Assembly: GCF_030812855.1 (NCBI RefSeq)
Contig: NZ_JAUSTK010000007.1
Location: 62,001 to 126,000, forward strand
From: Paenibacillus wynnii
Lineage (GTDB): Bacteria; Bacillota; Bacilli; Paenibacillales; Paenibacillaceae
Direction: 5' to 3'
Length of the DNA stretch: 64,000 nucleotides
Of the stretch, positions 25,065 through 33,431 are shown piece after piece; within the stretch, counting starts at the first letter, position 1, and every line of letters begins with the position of its first letter. Under the pieces are notes generated by a model. That model searched no databases, was not told the DNA's origin, and worked only from the letters and a program-made list of their open reading frames with translations. The translations under genes were made by a program, and so were the position numbers.

Positions 25065-26116
25065 AAGATTGTTCCTCCTCGAGTTTTGATTCGATTGTGA
25101 TTCATAAGTATAGACGATCCGGCCACCGTAAAATCATCGGTATATGGAAAAAAATCCTGATTCGCGTCCAAACTTGTCGGCAATCCAAATCGAACAAATA
25201 AATCGGAGTCGATGAAATAATGGATATGAGCGATTTTACCCTGTTTTATCTCGAGGATATGAATGCTCCAAGGAGTCAGTAACCCATCTCGTCCGGTAGG
25301 TACATACTGAGCAAAAGCGGGACTATTCCCGTTAGCCCGGATCGGCAGTAACCGGGAACCCAAACAATGGCTGCGTGTTGTATTGTAGAATGACGACAGA
25401 TTTGAGCTGCCACGAACCCACATCGTAAATGGCGGCATCGACAAGCTGCCGTTCTCGTGGAATAATGCTATCAAAGCATCGATGTCGTACTGCTCGAAAG
25501 CTTCCATATATCGTGCAAGCAGTTGTTGATCGGCCTGGACATCTCCCCCTTGTAATACATCGGACTGAAGATTCGATTGAGCGATCGTCGCCCGTGCTCG
25601 TTGCAAAGCGCTGTTGACGGCTGCCGCGGTCATCCCCATCGCATCCGCTACCTCATTAGCCGACCACCGGAAGACATCAAGCAAGATCAGCACGGCGCGT
25701 TGCCGGGGCGGCAATATTTGCATGATCGCAATAAAAGATAATCGAATGGTTTCTCTGCTAATCACGATATTGACCGGGTCGCCAACGGTATCGGGAGCCG
25801 GCCATACCCAAGAACTTCGAGGCATGCTGTCCCTTGGTTCCATAATAATAGCAGCTGGTTCTGAGAGATCCATCGGAAGTGCCCGGCGCTTTGCATTCCT
25901 TAGCCTATCCAAACAAACATTGGTGGCAATCCGATACATCCAAGCTTTACGGGAAGAATGCTGCCGAATCTGGTCCCAGTTCTGCCAGACGCGGAGCATG
26001 GTATCCTGCACCGCATCTTCCGCCTCAAAAATGGATCCCATCATTCGATAACAATAACCGATTAGTTCAGAACGCAACTCCTCGATCAGGTCTATTTCTC
26101 CATGCTTTTGGCTCAT
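25061..26116 (-). CDS. ECF sigma factor with SnoaL-like C-terminal domain (SigX5 type)
   Basis: 351 residues behind GGGGGGAAG. Region 2 (Y-C-Y-R-M-M-G-S-I-F-E-A-E-D-A-V-Q-D-T) and region 4 (L-P-P-R-Q-R-A-V-L-I-L-L-D-V-F, then A-D-A-M-G-M-T-A-A-A-V-N-S-A-L-Q-R-A-R) are intact. A SnoaL/NTF2-like domain follows from about residue 210, ending F-I-D-S-D-L-F-V-R-F-G-L-P, which matches the SigX5 class. The fused domain is thought to regulate activity in place of a separate anti-sigma factor. No anti-sigma gene is adjacent; the only coupled gene is the VOC protein. Repeat copy C lies 80 bp upstream. Confidence 0.88.
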   Translation of the reverse strand: MSQKHGEIDLIEELRSELIGYCYRMMGSIFEAEDAVQDTMLRVWQNWDQIRQHSSRKAWMYRIATNVCLDRLRNAKRRALPMDLSEPAAIIMEPRDSMPRSSWVWPAPDTVGDPVNIVISRETIRLSFIAIMQILPPRQRAVLILLDVFRWSANEVADAMGMTAAAVNSALQRARATIAQSNLQSDVLQGGDVQADQQLLARYMEAFEQYDIDALIALFHENGSLSMPPFTMWVRGSSNLSSFYNTTRSHCLGSRLLPIRANGNSPAFAQYVPTGRDGLLTPWSIHILEIKQGKIAHIHYFIDSDLFVRFGLPTSLDANQDFFPYTDDFTVAGSSILMNHNRIKTRGGTIL

Positions 26117-26197
26117 CTTACTTCCCCCCTTTTTGGGCGCTCAAAAAGCTTAAGTCTTATTATCCATTTTAACACTTCATAATCGAGGAAATTTACC

Positions 26198-26270
26198 ATT
26201 ATTTGTGATACGGTTCACCGCGCTGTCTATAACGGCAAGCTTAAAAGCCATCCTTTGCGGGATGGCCCAT
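26198..26270 (+). repeat. Dispersed two-hairpin repeat, copy C
   Basis: ATTTGTGATACGGTTCACC, GCGCTGTC and ACGGCAAGC, then AGCCATCC / GGATGGCC without a T-run. The left arm is degraded. It lies between the sigma-factor start and the DUF4405 gene. Confidence 0.8.
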
Positions 26271-26335
26271 TGTGCGAATGTTCTCTCAAAATAGTATCTA
26301 CCTGTACGGTCGGGTACAATGAGGCGTCAAAGTAC

Positions 26336-27175
26336 TTATACTCCCCCCTCAATTTGGGTTTGAACTGTTTTTTTCTTACGGTATAAGCTCCATTTTTTCA
26401 GATAATAGGCTACAATGACGAACACGCCCATGATGCCGGTATAAGTCAAAATAACGGCAGCGACGTTCACGTTACCTCCCTTTTCCCCTCGATTGAAGCC
26501 AGGTTGACCTTCTCCGCCGGAAGGCCTCCCTTCTCTCATTCCGCCTCGTTCTCCGCTTTCGAAGGCCTCCTTGCCTTCGAAGCCTGTTTGCTGCGTGTTC
26601 ACACCGAATGCCGAAACCGAGCTTGCTAGACGAGTGACGTAAGATGTCTGATTGATTTGGTATAGACCGAACAGCAGAATGATCAGAGTCAAGCCTTGAG
26701 CAACATACCGCATCCAAGCTCGGCTCTTCTTTACGCGGGTCATTTTCTTACACATGTTCACGACCCACTGCCAATGAAGCCCGACATGGATCCCGATTAG
26801 CGCCAGCACCAAGAAAGATACCGAGATATGAGTCATTTTAAACCAACCCTCATTGCCCACGTTAATATTTGGAAATACCACATGGGAAATCATGATCCCG
26901 CTTACGATGATGAACGTCATGGAAACCATCAACAAGAAATTTAACGCATAACTACCGCGCACTCTCCAGGACAAGCTGCGATCGAACATTTTTAAAGTGA
27001 CCCTCTTCACCCAACCCCAATTCAGAAGAATATGAGTGATGTAGGCGCCGGCAAAAAAGAGGCCCGAAATTTCATGAAACGCTAACCCACCTAACACATT
27101 TTTGTTGAAAAATAAGACGAACAATAAGCCTATGACAACATCAAGCGCAAACTTAACATAATTGATTTTTTTCAT
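26336..27175 (-). CDS. DUF4405 membrane protein (cytochrome b561-like fold)
   Basis: About 280 residues from the ATG at 27175 (GGAGGG 9 bases ahead). Four to five helices with spaced His residues (F-H-E-I-S-G-L-F-F-A-G, Y-I-T-H-I-L-L-N-W, M-T-H-I-S-V-S, G-I-H-V-G-L-H-W-Q-W) form the DUF4405 pattern, likely binding haem between helices. After helix 4 there is an unusual 45-residue Gly/Glu/Arg-rich stretch (G-F-E-G-K-E-A-F-E-S-G-E-R-G-G-M), probably exposed, then a last helix and a basic tail. Probably a membrane electron-transfer protein. No partner reductase is adjacent. Confidence 0.75.
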   Translation of the reverse strand: MKKINYVKFALDVVIGLLFVLFFNKNVLGGLAFHEISGLFFAGAYITHILLNWGWVKRVTLKMFDRSLSWRVRGSYALNFLLMVSMTFIIVSGIMISHVVFPNINVGNEGWFKMTHISVSFLVLALIGIHVGLHWQWVVNMCKKMTRVKKSRAWMRYVAQGLTLIILLFGLYQINQTSYVTRLASSVSAFGVNTQQTGFEGKEAFESGERGGMREGRPSGGEGQPGFNRGEKGGNVNVAAVILTYTGIMGVFVIVAYYLKKWSLYRKKKTVQTQIEGGV

Positions 27176-27261
27176 CCCGTTCAACCCTCCATTTCTGCTT
27201 CTGCTCAGTATGAGGCTTGAACCTTTAATGAATCTTAAGTTTGCGAATTCCGATTTTCATC

Positions 27262-27305
27262 AATATTAACGGCAAGTTTAAAGGCCCTCCTTCACGGATG
27301 GCCCC
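27262..27305 (+). repeat. Dispersed repeat, partial copy D (right half only)
   Basis: AATATTAACGGCAAGTTTAAAGG and the hairpin GGCC-CTCC / GGATGGCC, lacking the left arm and the TGATACGGTTCACC core. Same orientation as the other copies. It lies between the DUF4405 gene and the DUF2268 remnant. Confidence 0.65.
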
Positions 27306-27318
27306 GGACTTAATAAGC

Positions 27319-27633
27319 TTATAATTTATAAATGCTATCATTCAAGATCTCTTTAGGATGAACAGCTATTAATTCAGTGAACGAGACTTGTGGATTTGAC
27401 CTTAGATAACTGTTAACTATTAAATTACCAAATGTGTAACCAATACACCATGGGAGTCCGCTCTTTTTATCTCCAAACATATATTTTTCAAAATCGTTTC
27501 GATCTATGCTAAAGAGGAATGGCTTCATTTTATCCCACAAATCTGTTTCTTCGCTTCTGCTTAAAGTACTAAGCCATTGTGGCTGTAAGTCAGAAAATAG
27601 ACTTTTTGCAAAGACATCCGCTTGTCCCTCATT
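27319..27633 (-). pseudogene. DUF2268 (YjaZ-like) putative metalloprotease, C-terminal remnant
   Basis: The minus-strand frame is open from about 27633 and reads E-G-Q-A-D-V-F-A-K-S-L-F, then E-K-Y-M-F-G, G-L-P-W-C-I-G-Y-T-F-G and V-H-P-K-E-I-L. These are the end of DUF2268 proteins. The zinc-binding H-E-x-x-H part is missing. The frame breaks exactly where the phytase-linked block begins (27632), so the two were joined by rearrangement. Confidence 0.7.
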
Positions 27634-28423
27634 GGCCTTCCACTCCTACGTTTTTTACTGATTATTTTCAAACAAAAAGCACCGGAAGAATGGCCTCCGG
27701 TACTCTTTGCTATAATCGTGTATGACCGATACTACGAACGATTACTTCGCGCTACGGTTCTGAAGCTTGCGCGGATCAACCTTGTTGTCCTGCAGGAGCG
27801 GGGTTTTCGCGCCCTTGGCGATTTGTTCCCAGGCCACCATTTTGAAATTCTGGTTAAGCCTCTTGCCATTGTTCATGTTGGAATCGTCCTGTGCGATGAA
27901 CAAGCCATTAGGGTATTGTTCGCCGAGCCCGAAACCGAGCACATCGATCCCATCTGTTACCGAGGTTCCATCGGTCAAGGGGCCGTCTGTGATTTTGAAG
28001 CTCGTTATGAAGGCATTCTTACCTTCGCGGTCGTATACAGCATAGCTGTCACTGCCCTGGCTGGATGCGATCAGGTAACCATGGCCGTCCGCACCGTAAA
28101 AGATCGTCAGCCCCTCAATATCATCCTGCAGCCGGCGCCCGTCCGCAATATCCACCGTAGATAAAGGTTTGGTGCCGCCGTCTGCTTCAGCATCGTATTT
28201 GTAGATCGCGTAATCCTCTTCCGCAATGTACATCATGCCATACTCATCATCCGCGACCAGGCCTTCGGATTGCGTTGCCAGCTTAAATTCACGTACTAGC
28301 TTGCCTGCAATTTTGCCCTTCCCGTTATCCTTCAACTCATACTGCTCGAACTCGCCGTCCTTGCCCAGAACCAGCGCATAGAACTTGTCCGTTCGCAGGC
28401 TGTGGTACAGGCTGAAGCCATAC
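27632..28423. repeat. Intact-locus copy of the duplicated phytase 3' block
   Basis: Corresponds to 8893-8934 plus 10849-11604. It carries the uninterrupted intron target (GATTATT directly followed by TTCAAAC), the shared terminator and the last 680 bp of the phytase gene. Differences are single substitutions and one-base indels only. Confidence 0.85.
27674..27702 (-). terminator. Terminator of the phytase gene
   Basis: On the minus strand ACCGGAGG / CTTCCGGT followed by GCTTTTTGTTTG, 40 bp after the stop codon. It is the same structure the group II intron targeted in the other copy. Confidence 0.75.
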
Positions 28424-29151
28424 ACTTCCTCCATTTTGGCCTTGATCGGTTCTGCCACAATGTCTGTCAGCTTGCCGGTTCCGCCATCCATGGCAAAGAT
28501 ATCAATCGTGTTCGTCGAACGGTTCGTGGCACCAACGATATCGACTTTCTGATCACCCAGCTGGAAATCATATCGAACATCAATATTGTTCATTTTGCCT
28601 ATCTTATAGTTCTGCAGCTCTTTGCCGTTCAGATCGTAGACAAGGATGCCCCCGCCTTTATTGGTTGCAATGATCTTGGAATGGGCTGCGTTCTTAGGAT
28701 CGAGCCAGATGGCCGGGTCGTCGGCTGCATCCTCGCCATCTTCTACAGCCGCTGTCTCCGCCTTAGCGGTTACCGAATAAGGAATGATAACATCCGCCGG
28801 ATTCGTGAACTTTGCATTCTCTGCCATAATCGATTGCAGCAGCTTGGAAGGAATGTACATTTTGCCATCGATGATCTTGACCTCTGTTGCCAGTTCACCC
28901 GCTTTGCCCGCCAGACGATACTCCTTCTCGCCTGCTGTAAAGGTACCCGCGAGTCCGTTCTTCAGCTTAACCAGTGCGGACTTATCATCACTGTCCCAAG
29001 TAATTGATGCGCCGATCTTCTCCATCTGCTTGCGCAGCGGCTCATAACCTTCTAAGTCTGGGACAGATGCGGCGTTCGCCGTTGTTGCGGCAGGGAACAG
29101 CGCGCCTGCGACGAGCAGCGTAGATAATGCCATTTTCCAGGTTCTCATCAT
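27742..29151 (-). CDS. phy: Secreted beta-propeller phytase (3-phytase)
   Basis: 469 residues. Signal peptide of about 28 residues (ending A-T-T-A-N-A). Residues about 30-115 resemble a stalk/copper-amine-oxidase-like domain (I-T-W-D-S-D-D-K-S-A-L-V-K-L, then I-D-G-K-M-Y-I-P). The phytase propeller follows: [34 protein letters not shown] and [11 protein letters not shown], the Asp/Glu-rich loops that bind calcium and phytate. It hydrolyses inositol hexakisphosphate outside the cell to release phosphate. The N-terminal domain is extra relative to the about 380-residue Bacillus enzyme. A truncated second copy lies at 10.9 kb. Confidence 0.92.
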   Translation of the reverse strand: MMRTWKMALSTLLVAGALFPAATTANAASVPDLEGYEPLRKQMEKIGASITWDSDDKSALVKLKNGLAGTFTAGEKEYRLAGKAGELATEVKIIDGKMYIPSKLLQSIMAENAKFTNPADVIIPYSVTAKAETAAVEDGEDAADDPAIWLDPKNAAHSKIIATNKGGGILVYDLNGKELQNYKIGKMNNIDVRYDFQLGDQKVDIVGATNRSTNTIDIFAMDGGTGKLTDIVAEPIKAKMEEVYGFSLYHSLRTDKFYALVLGKDGEFEQYELKDNGKGKIAGKLVREFKLATQSEGLVADDEYGMMYIAEEDYAIYKYDAEADGGTKPLSTVDIADGRRLQDDIEGLTIFYGADGHGYLIASSQGSDSYAVYDREGKNAFITSFKITDGPLTDGTSVTDGIDVLGFGLGEQYPNGLFIAQDDSNMNNGKRLNQNFKMVAWEQIAKGAKTPLLQDNKVDPRKLQNRSAK

Positions 29152-29377
29152 TGATCCATGTTCCTCTCCATCGTTAGTAATTGGTTAACTATATAAGATG
29201 GATGTAAAAGTAGGATTAAATTGAGAAACGCCTTTTGTAAAAGGATTGATCTTCTGTGGATCTCCCAAGGAGAATTCTCCAGCATGCTGCCTTTCTTTTG
29301 TGAAAGGAAAATGTATGCATCTACATAAAAAAACTCCAACATGATGTTGAAGTTCCGATTGGTTAAGTTTGATTTAT

Positions 29378-29923
29378 CTATATATTCGTATCATGCTTTA
29401 CTCGTTCGATCTCCTCAGTTACCCATACTATTTCCGCTTTAGAAATGGCTTTTCGATGACTGAACATGCGTAGAACTTGAGTGCGTTTTCGTTCAGGTAT
29501 TTCTTGTTTTACAGCAACTTGCGACTCCATATCTGTAATATAACTGAGGTTATATTGCAAATACTCTAGATATTGCTTAAGAGTTGCGCTCTGAACGTTA
29601 ACTGGAGAATATAGAAAAAAGTTCATTTTAAAATGGAACATAAGCTCGATATCAGTATTGTACTCAAGCGGAGCAGCCATAAGATCAATAAAGCGTTGTC
29701 GTCCATTTTCCGTTAACTCATAGATTTTACGGGGTCTTCCACCTTCTTGTAGCTCGTCACGTTGACTAATATAACCACTTTTTACAAGTCGAGAAATAAG
29801 AGGGTACAAGGTTCCGGAACTGATCTGACGGATGGGTCCGACACTACTCTTTAACATAAATTGAAGCTCATATCCATGTTTGGCTTGGATCGACAATTCT
29901 CCTAAAACAAACAATTCGTACAT
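29378..29923 (-). CDS. PadR family transcriptional regulator
   Basis: 181 residues from the ATG at 29923 (M-Y-E-L-F-V-L-G-E-L, with GGAGG 7 bases ahead). The frame extends to 29965 but lacks a ribosome site there. Winged helix: K-H-G-Y-E-L, S-S-G-T-L-Y-P-L-I-S-R-L-V-K-S-G-Y-I, R-P-R-K-I-Y-E-L-T-E-N-G, the PadR-s1 signature, followed by a C-terminal helical dimerisation region. PadR proteins usually repress an adjacent transporter or membrane protein gene; the MFS exporter and DoxX gene just upstream are the likely targets. A palindrome covers its own promoter region. Confidence 0.85.
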   Translation of the reverse strand: MYELFVLGELSIQAKHGYELQFMLKSSVGPIRQISSGTLYPLISRLVKSGYISQRDELQEGGRPRKIYELTENGRQRFIDLMAAPLEYNTDIELMFHFKMNFFLYSPVNVQSATLKQYLEYLQYNLSYITDMESQVAVKQEIPERKRTQVLRMFSHRKAISKAEIVWVTEEIERVKHDTNI

Positions 29924-29944
29924 GGTTACAGCCTCCATACGCGT

Positions 29945-29967
29945 AAGTACCCTATAAATAGGCACTT
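29945..29967. promoter_or_regulatory. Palindrome upstream of the PadR gene
   Basis: AAGTACCCTAT / ATAGGCACTT around AA, an imperfect inverted repeat 22 bp before the chosen start. Candidate autoregulatory operator. Confidence 0.45.
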
Positions 29968-30029
29968 CCTATTATGCTCCATTGCGCACTGTCGTGCAAG
30001 AAGCCGGCTGAGGTTGAGCTTCCATTCGA

Positions 30030-30443
30030 TTATTCTCTGGCACCCATTGTGATTTTCTTTGATTTTAAAAGCGGTTTGTACATCTCACGATTAACAAACA
30101 GAAGATATATATTTATTGACCCAATCATCAGTGCGGGAAGAATTCCTTGGAAATTAAGAAAAGCATGAAATAAAATCATATTGACTGAGATCGGCATGAA
30201 TAGGATCAATGCTAATGGTACGAAGCGATTGGATAACATCGATAATCCTACAATAACTTTCAGCAAACTGACGATTACCATTATATATCCCGAGGTTATA
30301 AATGAGTTCATAAGAGTATTCGCAGGTTCAGGATATTGCATGGCAGGCATCATACCAGATAAATTAACCAGACCGATCCCTAACAGTATTATTCCAAAAA
30401 CAATTCGCACAAACATCGCAAGTTTTTGTTTCATTATATTCAT
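30030..30443 (-). CDS. DoxX-like membrane protein
   Basis: 137 residues with four predicted membrane segments. The pattern R-I-V-F-G-I-I-L-L-G-I-G-L-V-N, V-I-V-G-L-S-M-L-S-N-R-F-V-P-L-A-L and F-H-A-F-L-N matches DoxX/SURF4-like small membrane proteins. Their role is poorly defined (redox or thiosulfate-linked in some species). AAAAGGA lies close to the first ATG; the fourth codon ATG is an alternative start. It follows the MFS exporter gene by 53 bp and is probably co-transcribed. Confidence 0.65.
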   Translation of the reverse strand: MNIMKQKLAMFVRIVFGIILLGIGLVNLSGMMPAMQYPEPANTLMNSFITSGYIMVIVSLLKVIVGLSMLSNRFVPLALILFMPISVNMILFHAFLNFQGILPALMIGSINIYLLFVNREMYKPLLKSKKITMGARE

Positions 30444-30496
30444 TCCTTTTAACCCCTTTTTATTTCAGTTCTGCTAACCGTTCTTCATAACGTAGT

Positions 30497-31915
30497 TCAT
30501 ACTTTTTCTTCATTCTTCAGAGGCCTTGGTTTACGAAGAGTCAAGGAAAGCATCAGGCAGAGAAAGGCCATACAAGTTAAAAGAAAGAACGTATCACCAA
30601 ATCCCCGAACACCCGCATGCATCCGATCAAGTGTAGCTCCATGACTTTCGACTCGAGAAGTTAAATAACCGGTTAAGGCCACAACTGCGAAGGATATAAC
30701 GATTTGCTGCGAAGATGTCGTCAGTGGTGTTACGCGGCTCACCAGCCTTTGCTGCACTGAATTGAGAATATGAGTATTGAGTGGCATCATCGATAACCCC
30801 GTACCGAGCCCCAATAGAATCAAGCAAGCAATCATCAGACCTAGAGAAGTTTCCGTCGTAATGCTAGATAAGAAGAACAATGACCCAAAAATAATGCATA
30901 ATCCGATGAGAACAAGCGGGCGTGCACCGAATTTATCGAACAATCGTCCACCTAGCGGCACTGTAATCCCAGAAGCAAGTGCATGTGATAGTAATATGAC
31001 ACCCGTTTCATACGGTGTTAACTCTACTATGTTCTGTAAGTACATTGGAATTAGCAGCATCGAACTGAACAATATGACCTGAATAATCCATAATAAAATT
31101 ATACTGCGGGTGAAGTCTGAAGATTTGAATACACTTAGCTCTAGAAGCGGATTCTTATGCCTAAGCTCCACAATAATGAAAAGAAGCAGCGTGGTAAGTC
31201 CAATAACAATTACAGTAACTGCGGTAGAGGACCCGTTTACTCCTCCTTCATTGACCCCATATACAAGCAAAACGAACGAAACAGGTGCCAGAATCATTCC
31301 GAGAATATCTAATTGTGATGACTGCTGGCGAGTACTATGGGGAAAATATTTGATCCCAAACAGAATGGTTATGACCCCGATGGGAACATTTATCAGGAAT
31401 ATCCAATGCCAACTAACATTCTGAACGAGCCACCCGGACATTATGGGTCCAAGAGCCGGAGCTAGTAACATCGGGATGCCCAACATTCCCATAACACTAC
31501 CTCTACGTTCCGGCGGAGCCAACTTAAACACCATAGCTATACCAATTGGAGTCACCATTCCACCTCCAAGACCTTGTATTACCCTGAAGAGGATAAGCTG
31601 TTCCGTAGTTTGAGCCATCGAACAAAGCGCTGAACCAAGTGTAAACATCCCGATAGTACTCAAAAAAATTCGCTTTGCACCATAGGTATCCGTCATCCAA
31701 CCGGCAAGTGGTATGACGGCAGATAATGCAAGTAAATAGCCTGTAATAGTCCATTGAAATATCCGAAGGTTTGTTCCGAAGAGCTCCACAAGCCTGGGAA
31801 CCGCGACATTGACAATCGTACTATCCAGGATAACCATCATCATACCAGCGATAATAACCAACAAGGGTGCATAACTCATTTTGATTGAACCTGTCTCGGA
31901 TTCACCCAATTTCAT
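30497..31915 (-). CDS. MFS drug exporter, DHA2 (14-helix, EmrB/QacA) family
   Basis: About 472 residues from the ATG at 31915, next to GGAGGA; the start at 31933 is not supported. Motif D1 I-L-D-S-T-I-V-N-V-A-V-P-R in helix 1, motif A G-W-M-T-D-T-Y-G-A-K-R, the R-V-I-Q-G-L-G-G-G motif of helix 4, and motif C (P-A-L-G-P-I-M-S-G-W) all fit proton-driven multidrug exporters. A promoter with two TCGTTACGA sites precedes the gene. The PadR gene downstream is a candidate regulator. Confidence 0.88.
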   Translation of the reverse strand: MKLGESETGSIKMSYAPLLVIIAGMMMVILDSTIVNVAVPRLVELFGTNLRIFQWTITGYLLALSAVIPLAGWMTDTYGAKRIFLSTIGMFTLGSALCSMAQTTEQLILFRVIQGLGGGMVTPIGIAMVFKLAPPERRGSVMGMLGIPMLLAPALGPIMSGWLVQNVSWHWIFLINVPIGVITILFGIKYFPHSTRQQSSQLDILGMILAPVSFVLLVYGVNEGGVNGSSTAVTVIVIGLTTLLLFIIVELRHKNPLLELSVFKSSDFTRSIILLWIIQVILFSSMLLIPMYLQNIVELTPYETGVILLSHALASGITVPLGGRLFDKFGARPLVLIGLCIIFGSLFFLSSITTETSLGLMIACLILLGLGTGLSMMPLNTHILNSVQQRLVSRVTPLTTSSQQIVISFAVVALTGYLTSRVESHGATLDRMHAGVRGFGDTFFLLTCMAFLCLMLSLTLRKPRPLKNEEKV

Positions 31916-31943
31916 TCCTCCAGTCAAATACAATTTTTATATA

Positions 31944-31984
31944 TCGTTACGACACATTATATGTCGTTACGATATATAATGCAA
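31944..31984 (-). promoter_or_regulatory. MFS exporter promoter with paired TCGTTACGA sites
   Basis: On the minus strand TTGCAT (31984-31979), 17 bp, TATAAT (31961-31956). Two near-palindromic TCGTTACGA sites (31944-31952 and 31964-31972, 20 bp apart) flank the -10. Together they also form an imperfect larger palindrome. This is a typical repressor site for a drug-responsive regulator. Confidence 0.7.
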
Positions 31985-32084
31985 TGGACTTTCGAATAAA
32001 AAAAGAACCGCCATTTCTGACGATTCCCTCTTGTATAAGAATTTGATTTATGTGAAGCGGATCATTTTTGCAAAATTCAGCGCC

Positions 32085-32180
32085 TAAGTAAGATTACTTT
32101 CAACTTCTATTGTGCCATTGTGGGATAGAACAAATTGTTTTTCAATCGCTAGACCTAAGCCTGTCCCACCGCTAAGGATG
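32085..32180 (-). pseudogene. Histidine-kinase ATPase-domain remnant
   Basis: The minus-strand frame reads G-G-T-G-L-G-L-A-I-E-K-Q-F-V-L-S-H-N-G-T-I-E-V-E-S-N and then stops: the G2 box and final strand of a sensor kinase. Everything upstream is missing. The response-regulator stub at 8482 is a second two-component relic, but nothing links the two. Confidence 0.7.
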
Positions 32181-32280
32181 GAGCTGCCGCGCGGGGCATT
32201 TCTCCATCCTTGATAGGTAAGCCTGTCACTTTAATCCCCTTCACGATTCATATATTCTGAGTTGTATTTTACATAATTGA

Positions 32281-32333
32281 TTGACAATCCACCAAAAGAG
32301 AACTTATATTAATGATAATGATAATTATTATCA
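32281..32333 (+). promoter_or_regulatory. Fur-regulated promoter of the siderophore importer
   Basis: TTGACA (32281-32286), 18 bp, TATATT (32305-32310), followed directly by a perfect 7-1-7 Fur box TGATAATTATTATCA (32319-32333) with an extra overlapping GATAAT half-site. Fur with iron would block the transcription start. Confidence 0.9.
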
Positions 32334-32363
32334 AATAAATTCGTAGTGAGGACTGGTACACAA

Positions 32364-33431
32364 ATGAATACAAAAAGAAAAATCTCAATAATCACAACAC
32401 TAATCATTGCAATGCTCATGCTTGCACTGGTTGGTTGCTCAAATCAGCAATCAAGTTCTGAATCAGCCGCAAACGAAGGGTCAAAAACAGAGGTTACGGA
32501 TTCCAAAGAGGCAGTAACTAAATATCCAATCAAGATCAAGCACGCATTAGGGGAAACCGTAATTGAAAAGAAACCAGAACGTGTGGTTACTATTTCATGG
32601 GCAAACCATGATGTTGTTCTTGCACTTGGCGTTGTGCCTGTAGGTTTCTCAGCTGCAAACTACGGTGTTCAAGATGAGAGCGGAATGTTGCCTTGGACTG
32701 CTGAGAAATTAAAAGAACTGGGTGGAGAAACACCAACTATATTCCAAGATACTGACGGCTTAGATCTTGAAGCCATTTCAGATGCTAATCCGGATGTAAT
32801 TCTTGCAGCGTATTCAGGAATCACTCAAGAAGAATATAATACTTTAAGTGAAATCGCTCCGGTTGTAGCTTATCAGACTAGCCCTTGGCTAGCTTCATGG
32901 CGCGAACAAATTAAATACAATTCCATGGGTATGGGAATGGAAGCAGAAGGTACACAACTTATTGCCGATACAGAAAAGTTAATTCAAGATAAAGCAAATG
33001 AACACCCTGAACTTAAAGGTAAAAAAGCTGCATTTGTTAGCTTTACAGCTACAGACTTATCTAAATTTTACGTTTACACACCAGCCGATTCTCGTGGTGA
33101 GTTCCTTACGGAGTTAGGAATGGAATACCCTGAAAGTATTACGAGTAAAGTTACGGATCCAAGCAGTTTCTATTTAGAATTAAGTGCTGAAAATGCTGAT
33201 ATTCTCAACGATCTTGATATCTTCGTATCTTATGGAGATGATGCTACATTAAAAGCATTGCAAGCTGATCCAATTCTCGGAAAAATCCCAGCAGTTCAAA
33301 GAGGATCTGTTGTTATTATTGGAGATAACACTCCACTTGCGGCGGCCGGAAATCCAAACCCGCTTGCCATTGACTATTCCATTGATGAATACTTAAAGTT
33401 ACTCTCAGAAGCTGTTGGCAAGTTGAAATAA
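32364..33431 (+). CDS. Ferric siderophore-binding lipoprotein
   Basis: About 355 residues from the ATG at 32364 (the frame opens at 32346, but the lipobox spacing and GTGAGG support the later start). The signal peptide ends L-A-L-V-G-C-S, a lipobox. The mature protein has the FecB/FhuD-type fold: K-K-P-E-R-V-V-T-I-S-W near the start, and G-E-F-L-T-E-L-G and Y-S-I-D-E-Y-L-K-L-L near the end. It captures the iron chelate outside and docks on the two permeases encoded next. First gene of a four-gene unit under a perfect Fur box. Sequence style is closest to YfiY/FecB-like hydroxamate or citrate binders; the ligand is not determinable. Confidence 0.9.
   Translation: MNTKRKISIITTLIIAMLMLALVGCSNQQSSSESAANEGSKTEVTDSKEAVTKYPIKIKHALGETVIEKKPERVVTISWANHDVVLALGVVPVGFSAANYGVQDESGMLPWTAEKLKELGGETPTIFQDTDGLDLEAISDANPDVILAAYSGITQEEYNTLSEIAPVVAYQTSPWLASWREQIKYNSMGMGMEAEGTQLIADTEKLIQDKANEHPELKGKKAAFVSFTATDLSKFYVYTPADSRGEFLTELGMEYPESITSKVTDPSSFYLELSAENADILNDLDIFVSYGDDATLKALQADPILGKIPAVQRGSVVIIGDNTPLAAAGNPNPLAIDYSIDEYLKLLSEAVGKLK

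Noticed and set aside
29148..29342. 64-codon minus-strand frame upstream of the phytase gene
   Set aside because: No ribosome site, overlaps the phytase start and promoter region, and has no protein-like pattern.
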